Source: Chamaea fasciata
Lineage: Eukaryota; Chordata; Aves; Passeriformes; Sylviidae
Direction of reading: 5' to 3'
Assembly (NCBI GenBank): GCA_029207755.1
Contig: JARCOQ010000003.1
Coordinates: forward strand, 86,323,994-86,387,993
DNA: 64,000 nucleotides
Shown: positions 59,501 through 64,000 of the stretch, one piece after another
How the letters are laid out: each line of letters begins with the position of its first letter
Position numbering within the stretch: the stretch's first letter is position 1
The notes under the pieces: model-generated
Told to the model about the DNA's origin: nothing
Database searches by the model: none
The model's input: the letters and a program-made list of their open reading frames with translations, nothing else
Translations under genes and position numbers: made by a program

Positions 59501-62500
59501 ATATTAACAATTAGAGCATAAGTGCTAATATCACAACTTTCACATGTCAGATAATTTGTTTTTTGAATGTTGAATTCAAATCACAAAGATTTTCAGTATT
59601 TCACTACTAAAATACTTGGTTGAACTGTTCTATTTGTTTAGGAACTTTAAAAATAAATCTAATTGAAAATATAGCTTTTAAAATGTGTTTTTAAAAAGGT
59701 TTTAGTATATTTTTTGAAAACAAAAACTGCATTATTCTCCTTTTCAGTCAAAAAAATAATTTCTTATGGCAGGAAGTAGTTCTATCCTCAGACTGCATAG
59801 TTGGCAGCTTCTTAGTTGGATGTTAATATATCTTTTTTATTAATTGTAAACTACATTTATCAGTTTACAGGTCTTCAGAATTAAGTGTAGAGATAAGAAT
59901 ATGTTTTAAATCACATTGCTGAATTGTTTCAGTATTCACAAATTAGAAGTCTACTAAAAAGCAAAATGAACACTGGACTTGATATTTCCATGGTATTCTG
60001 AAACTTCAATCAAAACTAGAACTTTTATGTCACTTCATTTGGGTCTGATGATTTAAAATGGTCCCTAGAAATAAAACACTTAAAGAAAGAGGGTGTGAAA
60101 AAAAAAGTAAGTAGAAAAACCTCTTAATGTAAGGTCACAGATAATTCTTGTTTCTGTTTTTTGATATCTGATAGCTTTGAGAACCTTGTTTCTTTTGGGA
60201 AACTCCTAAATCCACTTTGTCTTCTGCAGCTTCAGCTTTCGGCAGATAGTTAAGCTATTTTTTCCTACAATTCCTACAAAATATTATTACCATAATATTT
60301 TGCTGTCTCAAAAATGGTTCTAGAGGAACACAGAAATTTTGTTCTAGTTTAAGTCATGTAAGTAATAGTTTTAATCATTTTGAAATTCAAATGGAGTCTC
60401 TCAGACACCACTTGAACTCATTAACAGACCTGTCATTGCCTTTAAAAAAGGCATGACTACAATACATATACATAAAAATATACACACAGCTAAGAGGTTT
60501 GCTAGATTTAGGCCACTGATTATGGCATAACAGAGAGTGAGAACTTTACTGACATTTTTAATAATTTTGCATCACTGACAATAGTGTTAATGTCAGCATT
60601 GACTTATTGTCAATAAAGTAAATACATTTTCACAGAAGGATCATACATACATGTTGGATCTTCAATAAGAAAATCATTAAAGTTTAAATTGAAACACATA
60701 TTTATAACTCTAAGTATGACATGTATGACATGTTTATACAAGAAATATTGGAACTAGGACAGAACTTAATAGTCCTCTTCAATATCTTTATGTTGCATGT
60801 GTCTCTGCTCTGTCTCAAGCTAGTCCGATGACCAATGCAAACTAAATAAAAAGCACATATGAAACTTCATCTACTTTTTAAAAATTTTTTTCTTCATCAC
60901 TGCTATTTCAGTGTAAAATTTCACAGGAATTAGGAAAAAAAACCTATGATGCTGAATGTGATAATTTCAGGGGTAAAAATCTCATAGGCCATAAAAGTAA
61001 AAAAAATAAAAGAAATTTCTTAAATTAGACTGTGATTGACTATTTCTTCCTTTAGATATAAACTTTATACACACAAGAACAGCCAGGCAACCAAGCCCCT
61101 ACTTACAGTCACAAAACTTCCTTTGCTGCCTTCCCTCAAAAGAAAATTACATTTGCTACTTAAATAGAGTTGTACTAAGCAGATAATAGTTCAAGGATTC
61201 AAACCGTTCATGAGTAATTCACAAAATTAACTGCCACCTGCCAAATATTTGGGTCATATGTTGTATATTTACAGTCACAGAATGTACCCAGAATGAATTC
61301 TGTTGCAGAACACCTAATGCCTGACATTACATTATTGTAACACTCTGTATTGAATTAGTCTGAAAGAAATATATTGATGTGCTAGTATAATGGTTTTCAG
61401 ATCAGACATCATTTATCAACTACTTAGCTAATATCAACTCTTAAATTCAAAGAGTGGACGGAAGTGAAGGGTAAACACTGACGTCTGACATGCTTATCGC
61501 TTTCAGTTGTGTGGTTGGCCAGCCATCTGTATTTGATACGGCTAGTTCAGTATGTCTCTTTTTTTCTCTGCTAATGAATACGAATTCACTGTGCAATTCT
61601 GGATGCAGTAAATTACACTATGATGGCTGATGCTGTCAGTGAAATTCTAGTCATTGAGTCTGATAATTAAAGAATGACATTTAACGGAATAGCATGTCTG
61701 GAACTGAATGTGTTTTGCTGAAAAATGAACGTGAAGGCCAAGCAGAGGTTCTTGTTATTTTTAAAAAGAATGTTGGCAGAAAGAATGGTCAGAGGAGATA
61801 TGCTGATATCTCTGCATTAGTTGATGAGATAGTATTGCATGGCAAGTTTAATAAAGAAGAATAATTTGTTACATAAAATTCACAGTTACCTTGAATACAG
61901 GTTCACTTTTGGCACTACAGCTTCAAGAAATGCAAACATCACTATATTTCCTTTGCATGTTTTACCGTATAGTACATAATTTAGGAGCTCAAACTATGTA
62001 ATAATTTTTACTGACATTGTGATTATTAAAAGAAACAATGTGCTTGAGGTACACATAAGGGTGTCTTAATAGAAGCAGAGAAACATGTCTTCAATTCCAA
62101 ACTTTTTGCAATGTATGATTTTCCTGCTGCTCCCGACTGATATTTACAAGGTCCTATTTACAGCTGTGGTCAAAACTTTAAGCTGCAAGTGGTTTAGAGC
62201 ACTAAAATCTATCATGGACTAATATCATTTGAGTTTTAATGTATAGAGCAAAATAACCACTACTTTTATAGGTTTTTGTTTACTTTATGTTTTAATTCAA
62301 CTCAGGTACTCAATGGACAAAGACAATTCACTGAATGCAAAAATAAAATATATTTTTGTTCAAAATATTTAACTTTTTCATATATTTCAACTCAATTACT
62401 CAGTGGACAAAAACAATTCAGTGAATGAAAAAGATTTTTTTTCTCCAAATATTTAACTTTTTCATATAAAACAAATCCTATTTCTATGTTATGAAATATT

Positions 62501-63214
62501 AAAGGCTTTTAATCATTAAAAGCTTTTAAACAAAATCACTGAAATAGACTGTGAAAAGAAGCAGTTCTGTCAAATGTTTTTTGTTTTCTTGTATTAGAAA
62601 GCTCCATGGGTTTGAATTTTCATGACTGCTTAATGGAAACAGACATTAGAAACCTGGTGTTGTTATACTACACTTGCATCAGTTTATCAAGAATTCTATT
62701 TCCCCAGTAATACTGAATCTGTCTTCATGTACTATGGAGTCCAGTTCTGAAAGTATTTAGCCTCTGGTTAAAACAATATAGATGTCAAAATCTATTAAAA
62801 AGTATATTAAAAACTTTTTATTTGTTTATATCTATATATAAATAAATCTCAAAATAGAGGGTACATTTTATGAAGATAATGCTGTTTTGCCTGTAAGTTT
62901 CTGATAGCTATCTCTTGGCAAATTAATCATTATATTTTATAGTATTATATTTAAATACAATGTTAATTCAATTTAATAATACACTGAAATACAATTATAT
63001 AATTATTATTCTTTTAGGCATTCACAGCGCAAAACCTAACAGGCAGCTTGAACTTTTTCACAGGTGAAACACAATACAAATAACCTTTAATACAGCATAT
63101 TGCAAAAGTAGAACATCATTCATGTCTTTGGAAAATTAATCTCTTATGCATGATTTTACATAAAGGTCAGATTGTAAAATTTACCCTTTGCATTCAAATT
63201 TATTTATGTTTCTT
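56528..63214. other. AT-rich unique DNA, no gene
   Basis: Nearly 6.7 kb without a recognised transposon or gene. An A19 run lies at 56816-56834. The 110-codon minus-strand frames at 58788-59120 and 59178-59510 have no domain that I recognise. The stretch 61440-61880 is repeat-free, retains several CpGs and looks like a possible conserved noncoding element. The tandem duplication at 62296-62468 is listed separately. Confidence 0.45.
62296..62468 (+). repeat. Tandem duplication of a ~90-bp unit
   Basis: Unit 1 (62296-62385) and unit 2 (62386-62468) share ttcaactca at the start, a block around ggacaaagacaattc versus ggacaaaaacaattc, and aaatatttaactttttcata at the end. They differ at scattered positions and by small gaps in an AT-rich middle, so unit 2 is a few bases shorter. 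Neither unit matches a repeat that I know. Confidence 0.9.
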
Positions 63215-63330
63215 AATCATAGAATCATTAAGGTTGGAAAAAACCTCAGAGTTTGAGTCCAACCGTTAACCTAACACTGACAGGTCCACTAAACTGACTA
63301 TGTGACCCTATGCCAAGTTCTTTTCTATAA
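63215..63330 (-). mobile_element. CR1 LINE 3' fragment
   Basis: The plus strand starts aatcatagaatcattaaggt, then a tggaaaaaacctcagag block, gagtccaaccgttaaccta and cactgacaggtccactaaac. This is a clean antisense CR1 tail with the reverse-complemented octamer atcatagaat. It is 5'-truncated after about 110 bases. Confidence 0.9.
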
Positions 63331-64000
63331 CATTAAATGAGAGAACTTTTTCGAAAAAAAGCTTTACTTCTAGGGAGTACTTTAAAGCATCAGACCCAAA
63401 TTAATCCTACAAGTGCAATAATTGCATTAATTAATTCCTTAGGTTAAATGGTATCATGGTAATAAAAAATTATGTCAGCAGTTGATGATTTCCATTTACC
63501 TTTCATAGAAAATAAGATATCAGAATGAAACTGGTGGGAAACAGTTCTCATTTATGTTCTGATTTTATTGAAGTTTTCTTTAAATAGGAGAAAATCTTTC
63601 ATTATCAATTAAAGCTAGTATATGTTAAAAGCCTCTACAGAAAACTATTATATGAAATTCACTGTGGTTTTATATGTTTACCCTATGAATGAGAAATCTT
63701 CTGGAGTCATAGCCACCTGAGTCATTGGGTAAGACTTTGTATCATGCCCCTCATCTGGGACAACCTTGCAGACTGGATGCAGAATGACATCACTGACATT
63801 GTGTTAGATGTCCAGATGAGGTTCAAATTCACACATAATTCAAAGTAATGCTGTGTATAAGGCAGTGAGAAGTATGGAGTGAAGCCAGTGTGTAAAGCTG
63901 TATGGTGTCCAGGCATAGCTTGGATGCCTTTATAACTTAGCCATTTCGAACAGGGGTGATTTATTTCCGTGTATACCCTCTGAGGTGAATAACCATATGC
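63331..64000. other. AT-rich spacer to the window end
   Basis: No gene or recognised repeat. Confidence 0.5.

Noticed and set aside
1..64000. Search for tRNA or rRNA genes, CRISPR arrays, phage or operon structure, and bacterial promoters or terminators
   Set aside because: None is visible. The sequence is vertebrate in character throughout, and the only strong hairpin (43487-43521) lacks a terminator T-run.

Overview
The window looks like bird chromosomal DNA, most likely from a songbird, lying between genes or inside a very large intron. I could assign no host exon, tRNA, rRNA, operon, CRISPR array or other prokaryotic feature. The call rests on many CR1 LINE fragments with avian-type 3' tails (ATTCTRTG-like octamers), several endogenous-retrovirus LTRs of kinds that I know from avian genomes, and an AT-rich background with homopolymer and A/C- or G/T-rich low-complexity tracts. 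Nearly all open frames are chance frames, or antisense or relic frames of these repeats.

Layout. 1-8.4 kb: mostly unique AT-rich DNA with two short antisense CR1 tails, a 5'-truncated LTR (6606-6852) and a (CAG)8 run. 8.4-10.0 kb: a CR1 that keeps part of its endonuclease domain and its 3' end but has lost the reverse transcriptase between them. 10-20.3 kb: quiet. 20.3-28.6 kb: the densest CR1 region, including a second CR1 with endonuclease and 3' end but no reverse transcriptase (minus strand), plus two copies of an unnamed dispersed repeat, possibly from a retroviral interior. 28.6-35.3 kb: quiet, with a homopurine GGAGAA array. 35.3-48.4 kb: CR1 tails mixed with LTRs at 39044-39459 (minus), 40901-41712 and 47736-48393, a perfect 15-bp hairpin at 43487-43521, and an A60 tract. 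50.7-51.1 kb: a G/T-rich tract and a T55 tract. 55489-56527: another LTR. The rest to 64 kb is quiet apart from a 90-bp tandem duplication and a terminal CR1 tail.

The genes do not work together as a system because none are present; the content is a stack of transposon insertions of different ages. The best-supported structures are three LTRs without interiors, each flanked by a perfect 5-bp target duplication (ATGAT, GGAAG, GCTTC). Five base pairs is the size typical of ERVL-class insertions. I found no convincing undescribed biological system. The more unusual items are the two CR1 copies with similar internal deletions, a CR1 that lacks its 3' end, an LTR whose terminal repeats and target duplication disagree, the 15-bp hairpin, and the paired repeat at 22.2 and 28.2 kb.

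All identifications are by eye. Boundaries marked by target duplications are exact; most CR1 ends are good to about 10-30 bases.
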